A stretch of 37,047 bases of DNA from Coraliomargarita sp965656715 (GTDB taxonomy: Bacteria > Verrucomicrobiota > Verrucomicrobiia > Opitutales > Coraliomargaritaceae): NCBI GenBank assembly GCA_965656715.1, contig CBFHLR010000030.1:1-37047 (forward strand). Direction: 5' to 3'. This document shows positions 11,070 to 19,940 of this stretch, in pieces. How positions within the stretch are numbered: position 1 is the first letter of the stretch; each line of letters begins with the position of its first letter. A program made the position numbers and the translations under genes. Under the pieces are notes generated by a model that worked only from the letters and a program-made list of their open reading frames with translations, had not been told where the DNA came from and did no database searches.

Positions 11070-12782
11070 ATGCTTTGGACTTCACTCGACACCGATGAAT
11101 CGCTTGCTGCACAGCTGAGCGATGCGCTTGGTGTATCCAAAGTTCTGGGACAGCTGCTCGCACAACGTCAGCTCGCCAACCCCGAGGAGGCGGAGGAATT
11201 CCTACGTCCTCGCTTGGCTCAGCTGGACAATCCCTTTGCCCTGAGTAACCTGAAGGCGGCGGTGCAGCGCATCGAGCAAGCCATCGAAGCCAAAGAGCAG
11301 GTCGTCGTCTTCGGCGACTACGATGTCGACGGCGTGACCAGCACCGTGCAGCTCGTCAGCCTGCTGCGCCAATTGGAACTGGAGCCACGCTTCTGTGTGC
11401 CGCGCCGCCTCGAAGAAGGCTACGGCCTAAGCCGCGAAGCTATCGACCGTGTGTTTGCCGGCAACCCGCCCGCGCTGTTCATCGCACTCGACTGTGGCAC
11501 CAATGCACACGAGCCGATCGCCTACCTGCGCGAGCAAGGCATCGATGTGATCGTGGTCGACCACCACCAGGCCAAAGAAGGCACGGGCCCGCAGGACTGC
11601 ATTTTCGTCAACCCGCACGTCAATGATCCCGAAGACGCCCCATGGCGTGACCTCTGCACCGCTGGCCTCGTCTTTAAACTCTTACACGGCCTGCTGAAGA
11701 GCCGCCGTGAAGCTGAAGACCCACGGGTCGAAGGCGTGCAGCTCAAAGACTATTTGGATCTGGTTGCCATGGGCACCGTGGCCGACCTCGTGCCACTGCG
11801 CGCGGAGAATCGCATCCTTTCCTGGTTCGGCCTGCACCACCTGCGTGCCAACGGTCGCACCGGCGTGCGCGCGCTGTCTCAGGTCAGTGGGATCGATGCG
11901 ACCCAAGACCTAGTCAGCACAGACATCTCTTTTAAACTCGGCCCGCGCATCAATGCCAGTGGCCGCCTCGCCGACGCGGCCTTGCCGATCGACCTGTTGC
12001 TCAGCTCCGATGCCGCGCAGTGCACCCAAATCGCCCAAGAGCTCGACGAGATGAACCGTGAGCGCCAAGCCATTGAGCGCAACATCGCCCAGGAAGCCGA
12101 AGACCGCGCCGAGCGCGAATTTGCCAACAAGCCGGGCATTGTGCTGTTTGGCGAAGACTGGCATCCCGGGGTGGTCGGGATTGTCGCCAGCCGTGTCAGC
12201 CGCCGCTTCCACAAGCCTACGGTTATTCTCGGCGCCGAGGGCGACGAAGCCAAGGGCTCCGGCCGCAGTGTGGTGGCCGCCAACCTGGTGGAAGTCTTTC
12301 AACGCTGCACCGACTTGCTTGGCCACTGGGGCGGGCACCCGATGGCAGCCGGCGTCTCACTCAAGGCAAGCAACGTGCCAGCCTTCACTGAACGCTTTGT
12401 GCATGCCCTCGAAGAGCTCTATCCGAATGGTCTCCCGGAAGCCTCGCTCGATATTTCCGCATGGCTCCAGCCAGCCGACCTGAACGAAGGCCTGCTGGAA
12501 GAACTCGACCGCCTGCATCCCTTTGGACAAGGCAACGCCGAGCCGATCTTCGGCTTGAAGGGCGTCGTGCTCAACGATCCGCCGCACTGCTTCGGCGAGG
12601 GCAACTTCCGTTTCCGTCTGCCAATGGTCGGTAGCCAAAGCATCGCCGGTATCGCCTGGCGCATGGACGAAGCCCCGGCGGCTGGACAAGCCATCGATCT
12701 TGCCATACGCTTTAGCTGGAATCTTTGGCGAAATAGCCGCTACCCGCAAGCGACAGTCGTTGACTGGAACTACTCTCAATAA
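11070..12782 (+). CDS. recJ: Single-stranded-DNA-specific exonuclease RecJ
   Basis: A 570-residue DHH-superfamily 5'-3' exonuclease acting in recombination and repair. Metal-binding motifs are in order: VVVFGDYDVDGVTST (residues 78-92, Asp83/85/87), FIALDCGTN (about 137-145), VVDHH (162-166), DLVAMGTVADLVPL (about 230), GPRINASGRLADA (about 291) and GHWGGHPMAAGV (about 420). The C-terminal OB-like domain ends at 570. Length is normal. The ATG at 11070 has no obvious Shine-Dalgarno. pdxJ follows after three bases, so the two are cotranscribed. Confidence 0.95.
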   Translation: MLWTSLDTDESLAAQLSDALGVSKVLGQLLAQRQLANPEEAEEFLRPRLAQLDNPFALSNLKAAVQRIEQAIEAKEQVVVFGDYDVDGVTSTVQLVSLLRQLELEPRFCVPRRLEEGYGLSREAIDRVFAGNPPALFIALDCGTNAHEPIAYLREQGIDVIVVDHHQAKEGTGPQDCIFVNPHVNDPEDAPWRDLCTAGLVFKLLHGLLKSRREAEDPRVEGVQLKDYLDLVAMGTVADLVPLRAENRILSWFGLHHLRANGRTGVRALSQVSGIDATQDLVSTDISFKLGPRINASGRLADAALPIDLLLSSDAAQCTQIAQELDEMNRERQAIERNIAQEAEDRAEREFANKPGIVLFGEDWHPGVVGIVASRVSRRFHKPTVILGAEGDEAKGSGRSVVAANLVEVFQRCTDLLGHWGGHPMAAGVSLKASNVPAFTERFVHALEELYPNGLPEASLDISAWLQPADLNEGLLEELDRLHPFGQGNAEPIFGLKGVVLNDPPHCFGEGNFRFRLPMVGSQSIAGIAWRMDEAPAAGQAIDLAIRFSWNLWRNSRYPQATVVDWNYSQ

Positions 12783-12785
12783 ATT

Positions 12786-13550
12786 ATGACTGCTCCTTCT
12801 AGCAAAATTCTTCTCGGTGTGAATGTGGACCACTGCGCGACGCTGCGTCAGGCACGCTATCGTGAGCATGCGCTCGACCATGGCGACGAGGTGGAGCCGG
12901 ATTGCGTGGAATTTGCCCTGCTCTGTGAAAAGGCCGGGGCCGATGGCATTACCATGCACTTGCGCGAGGACCGCCGTCATGTGCAGGACTCCGATGTCGA
13001 GCGCGCCCGCGCGCAAATCGGCACACGCCTAAATTTGGAGATGGCCTGCACGCAGGAGATGATCGATTACGCGCTCAAATTGAAGCCGGATTCGGTCTGC
13101 CTCGTGCCCGAAAGCCGCGAAGAAGTGACCACCGAGGGTGGGTTGGATATCGTCGGCCAGAAGTCCCGCGTGGGGGAAGTGGTGGCTGCCATGACCGAGG
13201 CAGGCATTATTACCAGTTTGTTCATTGATCCGGACCCAGCGCAGATCGAAATGTCTGCCGAGCTGAAGAGTCCGTGGATTGAGTTGCACACGGGTGCCTA
13301 TGCGAACGCCTATTATCATGAGGGCCGCCAGCGTGAGCTGGAGGTTTTGATCAACGGCGCGGAATTTGCCCACGGCTTAGGCCTGACCGTCAACGCAGGC
13401 CACGGTATCAACTACACCAACATCTCTGAGGTGCTCACGATCCCGCACCTGCACGAGCTCAATATCGGCCACACCATCGTCAGTCGCGCCTTGTTTGTCG
13501 GCATCGAGCAAGCCGTGCGCGAGATGAAGGCCGCGCTTTCCGGAGCTTAG
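12786..13550 (+). CDS. pdxJ: Pyridoxine 5'-phosphate synthase
   Basis: A 254-residue TIM-barrel enzyme that condenses 1-deoxy-xylulose 5-phosphate with 3-amino-2-oxopropyl phosphate to form pyridoxine 5'-phosphate in vitamin B6 synthesis. Signatures: GVNVDHCATLRQARY (residues 11-25), GADGITMHLREDRRHV (about 54-69, phosphate and substrate binding), CLVPESREEVTTEGGLD (about 107-123), and VNAGHGINYTN near residue 203. Length fits the family. It sits three bases behind recJ. In many bacteria acpS follows pdxJ; here there is no acpS, but the next gene is nnr, another common member of that neighbourhood. Confidence 0.95.
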   Translation: MTAPSSKILLGVNVDHCATLRQARYREHALDHGDEVEPDCVEFALLCEKAGADGITMHLREDRRHVQDSDVERARAQIGTRLNLEMACTQEMIDYALKLKPDSVCLVPESREEVTTEGGLDIVGQKSRVGEVVAAMTEAGIITSLFIDPDPAQIEMSAELKSPWIELHTGAYANAYYHEGRQRELEVLINGAEFAHGLGLTVNAGHGINYTNISEVLTIPHLHELNIGHTIVSRALFVGIEQAVREMKAALSGA

Positions 13551-13552
13551 GT

Positions 13553-13618
13553 TGGAGGGACCGTGGTCTTGCGGTCCGATTTTGACCTAGTGTGGACGAC
13601 GGGGACGTCGTCCCTCTA
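13553..13618. repeat. TGGAGGG-family palindromic repeat
   Basis: Starts TGGAGGGACC three bases after the pdxJ stop. It contains GGACC...GGTCC and a perfect inner hairpin GGACGACG-GGGA-CGTCGTCC (13593-13612), and ends in GTCCCTC. Nearly the same modules occur in the same order at 27814-27914. No protein is encoded. The rest of the spacer to 13727 shows nothing clear. Confidence 0.75.
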
Positions 13619-13727
13619 GGCAATCAGTCAGCGTTGCCGAACTGTGACCCGCGAGTCATGAAATTGACGCGCGCTTGCGGTATTTTGATCGGCTTCGCTT
13701 TATCTCTAAATTGGTTGTCATTCCGCT

Positions 13728-15389
13728 ATGCCTTCTGCTACAAAATTCCCTTTCTCGCCTACGGTCTTTCCGTGGCCTGTCATGAGTGATACAACCCCTA
13801 TGAATTTGTTAGCGAAGAGCCCGAGTATCCTGAGTTGTCAGCAAGCAGCTGAATTTGAGGCTAAAGTCCTGCCAGATGAGACTGCCGAATGGGCAGCAAT
13901 GAAGCAGGCAGGGCGCGGCATTGCGACTGCGGTGCAACAGGACTTCCAAGAGCTGCGGGAAGTGCCGCAATACATGCGCATCCTGGTTCTGGTGGGCAAG
14001 GGCAACAATGGCGGTGATGCGCTCATCGCCTGTGGCGAGCTGCTGGCCGATTACCCGCGTGCAAGTGCAACGCTTCTCCTGCTTGAGTCGCCGGACGAAA
14101 TGGGGCCGCTGGCACAGCGCGCACTCAATCAGCTTGAGGGTCGCGTGCGCACCCATCAGCCGGACTTGTCGCAAGGCGCAGAGCCAATTTACGCCTTGCT
14201 CAATCAGATCAGTGAGGGGCAGGGCTTTGAAATTTGCATCGATGGCCTGCTCGGAATGTCCTTTAAGGCGCCTTTGCGCGAGAACGCCCGCCAGCTGATT
14301 GAGGCAATCAACAGCTACGCTGCCATCGAGCTGCGAGCTGCGGTCGACTTGCCCTCAGGGAAGGGTGATGTCTCCGACGAAACTTTCTTTCAGGCCGACT
14401 TCACCTATGCAACCGGTATTCCGAAGTTGCCGATCTTTGATGCCGAATCGAGTTCGGGTCGCATTCGTTACATCGATTTAGGCTTGTATCGCTCTGGAGT
14501 CGATGCGCCGGATTCCTTGGGCCATGTCTTGACGGATGAGCTCTTGAAGCCACTGCGCCGCTTACGTCATGCCGCTTCGGACAAGCGCGCCTTTGGGCAC
14601 CTCTTTATTGTGGGTGGCTCTGCGCATATGCCGGGGGCCCTCTTGATGGCAGTTCAGTCGGCCGTGCGTTCTGGAGTCGGCCGTGTGACAGCCTTTGCGC
14701 CCGCATCTGTGGCCAGTTCGCTGGCGGCTCAAGTGCCTGAAGCGATGTGGGTGCCGTGGCCGGAAACGCCCGCTGGCACGCTGAACCCCAGAGCGATGTC
14801 CTTGCTCTTGGAGCGCGTGGAATATGCGGACGCCGTTGTGGTCGGTCCCGGTATGGGCCGTGATCGCAATACTGAAATGGTCGCGCAGGAGATCGTTAAG
14901 TTGGTCGACTGTCCAGTTGTGCTTGATGCCGATGCATTGCGTGAGAAAGTCATTGGCCTTTCAATGAAGCGCCGACCGAATCAAGGCCCTGTTGTGGTGA
15001 CGCCGCACATGGGCGAATTCATGCGCATGGCAAAATTGACGACACCTGACTGGACCACAGAGGGCCTGTTGAGTTTTTGCCGCTCTTATAAGTGTCATAC
15101 GGTGCTGAAGGGTGCGCTCACTCAGATCTGTGATGGTGAGAAAATCTATATCAATACTTTCGGTGGTCCCGTGCTTTCGCGTGGGGGTAGTGGTGATTTA
15201 TTAGTTGGCCTGATCGGTGGCATGCTAGCTCAGGATTCCGAGCATGTTACGGATGCAATTGCGCGAGGTATTGTGCTGCACGGTGCAGCTGCTGAGTTGC
15301 TTGCACGGACACATGGTCAAGTTGCGGTCCACACCACCAAGCTATTAGAGTTCCTACCCGCAGTGCTGCGCAATAGCTCTTCATCGTAA
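13728..15389 (+). CDS. nnr: Bifunctional NAD(P)H-hydrate repair enzyme Nnr
   Basis: A 553-residue fusion of the two enzymes that repair hydrated NAD(P)H. The N-terminal YjeF-N epimerase domain (about residues 30-255) has ILVLVGKGNNGGDALIACGELL and, later, RAAVDLPSGKGDV. The C-terminal ADP-dependent dehydratase domain (about 270-545) has HLFIVGGSAHMPGALLMA, VVVGPGMGRD, VVVTPHMGEFMRM and the ribokinase-type GGSGDLLVGLIGGMLAQ. Possible starts are ATG at 13728, 13782 and 13800; none has a good ribosome binding site, and homology begins only at SILSCQQAAEFE, so the shorter ones may be right. Confidence 0.92.
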   Translation: MPSATKFPFSPTVFPWPVMSDTTPMNLLAKSPSILSCQQAAEFEAKVLPDETAEWAAMKQAGRGIATAVQQDFQELREVPQYMRILVLVGKGNNGGDALIACGELLADYPRASATLLLLESPDEMGPLAQRALNQLEGRVRTHQPDLSQGAEPIYALLNQISEGQGFEICIDGLLGMSFKAPLRENARQLIEAINSYAAIELRAAVDLPSGKGDVSDETFFQADFTYATGIPKLPIFDAESSSGRIRYIDLGLYRSGVDAPDSLGHVLTDELLKPLRRLRHAASDKRAFGHLFIVGGSAHMPGALLMAVQSAVRSGVGRVTAFAPASVASSLAAQVPEAMWVPWPETPAGTLNPRAMSLLLERVEYADAVVVGPGMGRDRNTEMVAQEIVKLVDCPVVLDADALREKVIGLSMKRRPNQGPVVVTPHMGEFMRMAKLTTPDWTTEGLLSFCRSYKCHTVLKGALTQICDGEKIYINTFGGPVLSRGGSGDLLVGLIGGMLAQDSEHVTDAIARGIVLHGAAAELLARTHGQVAVHTTKLLEFLPAVLRNSSSS

Positions 15390-15436
15390 TCCTACTCTTA
15401 ATCCTGATCTGTCGTTTTGATTAAGATTAAGAATGA
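15390..15436. repeat. GATTNN hexamer array hairpin (nnr-dprA)
   Basis: Begins directly after the nnr stop. The right arm (15419-15436) reads GATTAA GATTAA GAATGA; the left arm (15391-15410), read on the other strand, is AGATCAG followed by GATTAA and GAGTAG. The arms face each other around TGTCGTTTT. One of six such sites in the window. Confidence 0.65.
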
Positions 15437-15497
15437 ATTTGGCTAACGGATGGATGATCAAATTTGCAAAATGGGATAACCTGATAAGGGTAATCTC

Positions 15498-16622
<1,125 letters not shown>

Positions 16623-16640
16623 TGATAGTGATTTAAATTT

Positions 16641-16726
16641 TTAACCGCAGAGTTCGCAGAGAGCACGGAGCGGAGGTTTTTCATTGCTCCGTGTCCTCTG
16701 CGTTCTCTAGCGAAGCGGGCGGTTAA
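16641..16726. repeat. 86-base composite inverted repeat
   Basis: Three nested pairs of arms are complementary: TTAACCGC/GCGGTTAA (outer), CGCAGAG/CTCTGCG (middle) and CACGGAGC/GCTCCGTG (inner), with a T-rich loop. It fills most of the dprA-rsmE spacer. The sense-like wording (CGCAGAG, CACGGAG) is typical of a repeat seen scattered in many environmental genomes. It could end transcription in both directions. Confidence 0.75.
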
Positions 16727-16736
16727 TAGATTGCGC

Positions 16737-17513
16737 ATGAGCAGAAGATTATGTGAAGACTGCTCTGTGAATTTAATTCTCTTCAAAGAGCCCTTTGAGC
16801 AGACGCGTCTGGACGCGGACGATCCGCGTGCGAAGCATATTCGTAAGGTTTTGCGTGCCGAACTGGGCACGAAGGTCTTCCTTGGTTTTGTGAATGGCCT
16901 GCGGGCCCGTGCGGAAGTGGCTGGCTTGCCGGATGACGGATCTGTCTTTCTCGAAGTCGTGGGCACCGAGGCTGCGCCCAAGCCGTTGCCGATCACCTTG
17001 TTGATTGGATTGCCGCGCCCGCACACTGCCAAACGCATTCTGTTTGAAGCGGCGAGCCTTGGGGTGCAGCGGATCTATTTCTTCGAAGCCGAGCGCGGCG
17101 AGCCGTCCTATGCCAAGAGCAGCCTCTGGACGACCGACGAATGGCGTGAGCGTTTGCTGCTTGGTGTGGAGCAATCCTTTGGCACCCACTTGCCGGAGGC
17201 GGCGACCTTCCCGGATCTGCAAACTGCACTGAGCATGCTCTATGAAGTGCCCCTGCGTGTGGCGCTGGATAACTACGAAGCGGCAGGCTCACTGAGTGAA
17301 ACTGTATCCGATTCTGCGGAGCAAGTGGTGCTCGCCTTCGGACCCGAGCGTGGCTGGTCACCCAAAGAGCGGGATAGTCTGCGCAACAATGGCTGGAAGC
17401 TCGCGCACCTAGGTCCACATGTGTTGCGTGCTGAAACCGCGACGGTTGCCGCCGTCAGTGCGGCAGCAGCTCAGCTGGGCTATTGGCAAACTCAGACTGC
17501 GACGGAGTTGTAG
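16737..17513 (+). CDS. rsmE: 16S rRNA (uracil-1498-N3)-methyltransferase RsmE
   Basis: About 250-260 residues. An N-terminal PUA-like domain (DPRAKHIRKVLRAELGTKVFLGF) is followed by a SPOUT methyltransferase domain with LLIGLPRPHTAKRILFEAASLGVQRIYFF, the cofactor knot LAFGPERGWSPKE (the usual GPEGG reads GPERG here) and LGPHVLRAETA at the C-terminus. The enzyme methylates U1498 of 16S rRNA using S-adenosylmethionine. ATG 16737 is given; GTG 16767 (VNLILFKEP) fits the family's usual N-terminus as well. It converges with apbE, 100 bases apart. Confidence 0.92.
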   Translation: MSRRLCEDCSVNLILFKEPFEQTRLDADDPRAKHIRKVLRAELGTKVFLGFVNGLRARAEVAGLPDDGSVFLEVVGTEAAPKPLPITLLIGLPRPHTAKRILFEAASLGVQRIYFFEAERGEPSYAKSSLWTTDEWRERLLLGVEQSFGTHLPEAATFPDLQTALSMLYEVPLRVALDNYEAAGSLSETVSDSAEQVVLAFGPERGWSPKERDSLRNNGWKLAHLGPHVLRAETATVAAVSAAAAQLGYWQTQTATEL

Positions 17514-17541
17514 GTTGAGACTGTGTCTGCTAGTTGTAGCT

Positions 17542-17559
17542 GCCTCACTCAGTTGAGGC
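17542..17559. terminator. Possible bidirectional hairpin between rsmE and apbE
   Basis: GCCTCA-CTCAGT-TGAGGC is a perfect 6-bp stem with a 6-base loop in the convergent spacer. It lacks a strong T run (CTTTGCC follows), so it is a weak terminator candidate. Confidence 0.35.
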
Positions 17560-17613
17560 CTTTGCCATGGAAGCGGTTACGGCTGCAGAATGCCGTGGCG
17601 ACACTGGATTAGT

Positions 17614-18567
17614 CTAGGCCTGTTGGATCACCTGTAGATCCGGGCGTTGTTTGAGCACTGCTTGGATTTGATGCTCATTTGCAAAGGAAAGTCCGGTTGA
17701 GAGTGCATCGGCTTCGGTTGCGCTTGGAGCGATGACGCTCAGGCTCCTCCAGCATGTATTTGATTGTCCGGTCTTGGGGTGAATCAGGTGGTGGAAGCGT
17801 CCGTCTTCGGAGAAGGTGCTGCCGTAGCCGCCGCTGGTGGCGAGTGCTTGATTGTTGAGCTCGGCGACCGTGAAGAACGCGTCGGTTTGTTGGGCGTCTT
17901 TGATACCGATGTTCCAAGGGCGCTGCTCGGGGTGTGGTCCAATTGCACGGGTTTCACCGAGTTCAACCAACACATTGTGATAGCCTGCGTCCCGCAAGAT
18001 GTCTGCGACACGGTCGGTAATGTAGCCTTGTGCGATCCCGTTCAGACTGAGCTGCATGCCTGCTTGCTTAAAACGTATTTGCGTTGGTCCGAATTCAACC
18101 TGTTGCCAATCCACTTGTGAGAGGGTGCTCTTTAGCTGCACTTCAGTTGGCCCAGCGAATGGATCGGATGTGCCTTCGAAGTGAGTCGCATAGGTTTGCC
18201 ACAGTGGTTGAATTGTCGGATCAAACAGTCCGCCAGTGAGCTGATTGGCCGCGTCGACTGCGTTGAGAATAGTCTGCCAGTCGCTGGATGCGTGGGTGAG
18301 GCTGCTATTTTGATTCAGTTGGCGGATCTCCGACTGCTCCTGATAAAGACTGAAGACGGACTCGAGTCGCTGGATCTCGGCCATGCAGTGTTTGATGACT
18401 GCCTTTGCGCGTGTTGGCTGATCGGTGTAGAGTGTGAAGCGACCTTCCGCTCCCATGGTGTAACCCGACCATGAGACTGGTTGTAGGGTCCGTGCATGCG
18501 CGGCGCGGCTCAGGCTGAGGCCGGCTGCGCTGGTCGCGAGGATTTGAATGAAGCGACGGCGGTGCAT
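17614..18567 (-). CDS. apbE: FAD:protein FMN transferase (ApbE)
   Basis: A 317-residue exported enzyme that cleaves FAD and links FMN by a phosphodiester bond to a Thr/Ser in SGAT-type motifs of target proteins. The N-terminus MHRRRFIQILATSAAGLSLS is a Tat-like or Sec signal. Visible signatures: TGGLFDPTI (about 111-119), SLNGIAQGYITDRVAD (about 174-189; the usual GGIAKGY reads NGIAQGY), ALATSGGYG (241-249), HLIHPKTG (260-267) and SATEADALSTG near the end (Mg site). It closes a minus-strand unit behind a PepSY protein (two bases apart) and an FMN-binding protein that carries the acceptor motif, so its substrate is almost certainly that protein. Confidence 0.93.
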   Translation of the reverse strand: MHRRRFIQILATSAAGLSLSRAAHARTLQPVSWSGYTMGAEGRFTLYTDQPTRAKAVIKHCMAEIQRLESVFSLYQEQSEIRQLNQNSSLTHASSDWQTILNAVDAANQLTGGLFDPTIQPLWQTYATHFEGTSDPFAGPTEVQLKSTLSQVDWQQVEFGPTQIRFKQAGMQLSLNGIAQGYITDRVADILRDAGYHNVLVELGETRAIGPHPEQRPWNIGIKDAQQTDAFFTVAELNNQALATSGGYGSTFSEDGRFHHLIHPKTGQSNTCWRSLSVIAPSATEADALSTGLSFANEHQIQAVLKQRPDLQVIQQA

Positions 18568-18569
18568 AC

Positions 18570-19340
18570 TTATTGCGCGGCGCCGTAGCGAGTTTTGCGG
18601 CGTGACTTGCGCAGCCAGCCGCCGATGCCGGAGGCGACGAGAAGTAGAATGGCAATCGCAGTGAGGTCCATCACGGTGCGACCGCCCCAGCCGAACAGGC
18701 GGCCTGCGTGTAGATCGAGTAGGACTCGGTAGAGGGTGACGCCTTCTCCCTGAAAGTTTTCGAGCAGTTGCTCGTGGGCTTCGCTGCTGAGCTCAACATC
18801 GGTCAGCGCGGTCACTTGATAGCTGCCGGAGTAAGGAGTGAACTCGAGCCAATTACTGTCGGTTCCAAAGCTTCCTTCAGTGCTTGCCAGCACAGGCTGC
18901 CCTTCAGGACTTGTGCCCAGTGCGGTTAGATCGGGGAAGGGTAGCTGCTCGATCGAAATACTTTCAATCAGCTCTCCGTTGCTGGTAATGTAAATGATCC
19001 GGTCTGGGCAGGCGATGACTGTGATTGGGTCGCCTTCAAGGATTCCAATCGGCTTTTCGCCTGTGGAGAGTGGAGTTGCGTTGTAAAAGAGCTGCCCTGC
19101 GAGTGAGGAAATTGTATTCGAACCGTGGATACCATAGCTCTGAATGTTGGAGCCGCTCTCCATGCCGTAGCGTTTGAGAATGAGGCCATTACGGACTTGT
19201 ATCTGATTGAGTCCGAGGCGTTCAGTATGGTTTAGAATCAGTCCAGTAATTGAAAGCACCACAAGAAAGAGCGCAGCTGCGAAGCCTAGCCAGCGGTGCC
19301 ATGCGAGAATGGTGCGCTTGCGTGGGAGTTGGAGCTTCAT
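18570..19340 (-). CDS. PepSY-associated membrane protein
   Basis: 256 residues. One helix near the N-terminus contains LAWHRWLGFAAALFLVVLSITGLILNHTE (about 12-40) and one near the C-terminus follows DLHAGRLFGWGGRTVMDLTAIAILLLVASGI (about 210-241); the domain between them is periplasmic. The HRWLG and LHAGR histidines at the membrane ends are conserved in PepSY_TM proteins and may hold heme b; such proteins move electrons across the inner membrane. It overlaps the upstream FMN-binding gene by four bases (ATGA) and lies two bases from apbE. It is shorter than four-helix PiuB-type reductases. Role as the electron entry of the flavin module is inference. Confidence 0.8.
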   Translation of the reverse strand: MKLQLPRKRTILAWHRWLGFAAALFLVVLSITGLILNHTERLGLNQIQVRNGLILKRYGMESGSNIQSYGIHGSNTISSLAGQLFYNATPLSTGEKPIGILEGDPITVIACPDRIIYITSNGELIESISIEQLPFPDLTALGTSPEGQPVLASTEGSFGTDSNWLEFTPYSGSYQVTALTDVELSSEAHEQLLENFQGEGVTLYRVLLDLHAGRLFGWGGRTVMDLTAIAILLLVASGIGGWLRKSRRKTRYGAAQ

Positions 19341-19867
19341 GGTGTCACCTCCTTGTGAAGAAACAGTGCGAGGCGAGACAGTCGTGTGAGGGCGTTGACC
19401 GAAAGCGTGGCGCCGCTGATGCCATCGATCTTCTTGTTGAGACGATCCTTTTCGTTGAGCTCAAGGCCTTTGAACTGATCAGTGAAGAAAGGATAGCGCA
19501 CTTCCCAACCGTGGCTCTCTCTGTAGATCAATACTTGCATTTGCTGCAGTGAGTCACCTTCAACCACAAAGCCGGTGGTGATCGGTTTGACTTTACCGAT
19601 CTCTTCGAGAATCCATGCGGTGCGCTGACCTTGTTGCCAGTAGCGTATACGTAGGCCGGGGTAGTCTTTGCCAAAGACTTGTTTGATCTTGGCCTTACTG
19701 TCCTTGGTCAGCCACAAGACCTTTGCTTCGGGTTCGGCGTCAAAGCTCTGAGCGATGAATTGCTCGGGTTCGAGGTAGATGTCCTCTTTAGCGAGCAGAG
19801 TAGCCGACCAGCTAAGCAGGAGGCTTAGCAGTAGAAAGCGTGTTGGTCTGGCAGGAAACTGTGGCAT
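19337..19867 (-). CDS. FMN-binding domain protein, ApbE substrate
   Basis: A 176-residue exported protein. From the ATG at 19867 there is a signal peptide (RPTRFLLLSLLLSWSATLLA, cleaved near residue 26). The FMN_bind domain occupies about 80-165 and holds DGISGATLSV; Thr154 in SGATLS is the residue to which ApbE would attach FMN. Frames further upstream (19909) run through the porin terminator hairpin and are not credible starts. The overlap with the PepSY gene and proximity of apbE form a compact flavinylation module like those reported for extracytosolic electron transfer in many bacteria. Confidence 0.85.
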   Translation of the reverse strand: MPQFPARPTRFLLLSLLLSWSATLLAKEDIYLEPEQFIAQSFDAEPEAKVLWLTKDSKAKIKQVFGKDYPGLRIRYWQQGQRTAWILEEIGKVKPITTGFVVEGDSLQQMQVLIYRESHGWEVRYPFFTDQFKGLELNEKDRLNKKIDGISGATLSVNALTRLSRLALFLHKEVTP

Positions 19868-19880
19868 GGAGGCTCTTGTC

Positions 19881-19918
19881 AAAAAAGCCGGTGCTCGCAT
19901 CAACTGCAAGCACCGGCT
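19881..19918 (-). terminator. Rho-independent terminator of the porin gene
   Basis: On the minus strand, AGCCGGTGCT (19918-19909) pairs with AGCACCGGCT (19895-19886), with GC/GC continuing the stem after one mismatch, followed by a run of six T (19886-19881). It lies 23 bases after the porin stop and 14 bases before the FMN-binding protein start, so it partly separates the two units. Confidence 0.85.
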
Positions 19919-19940
19919 CAGATAAACACATTACGAAAGT

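Noticed and set aside
12357..13016. 219-codon minus-strand frame across recJ-pdxJ
   Set aside because: Antisense to two certain genes; no homology visible.
13551..13727. Missing acpS between pdxJ and nnr
   Set aside because: Only 177 bases remain and they hold a palindromic repeat; there is no remnant of acpS, so no pseudogene is claimed.
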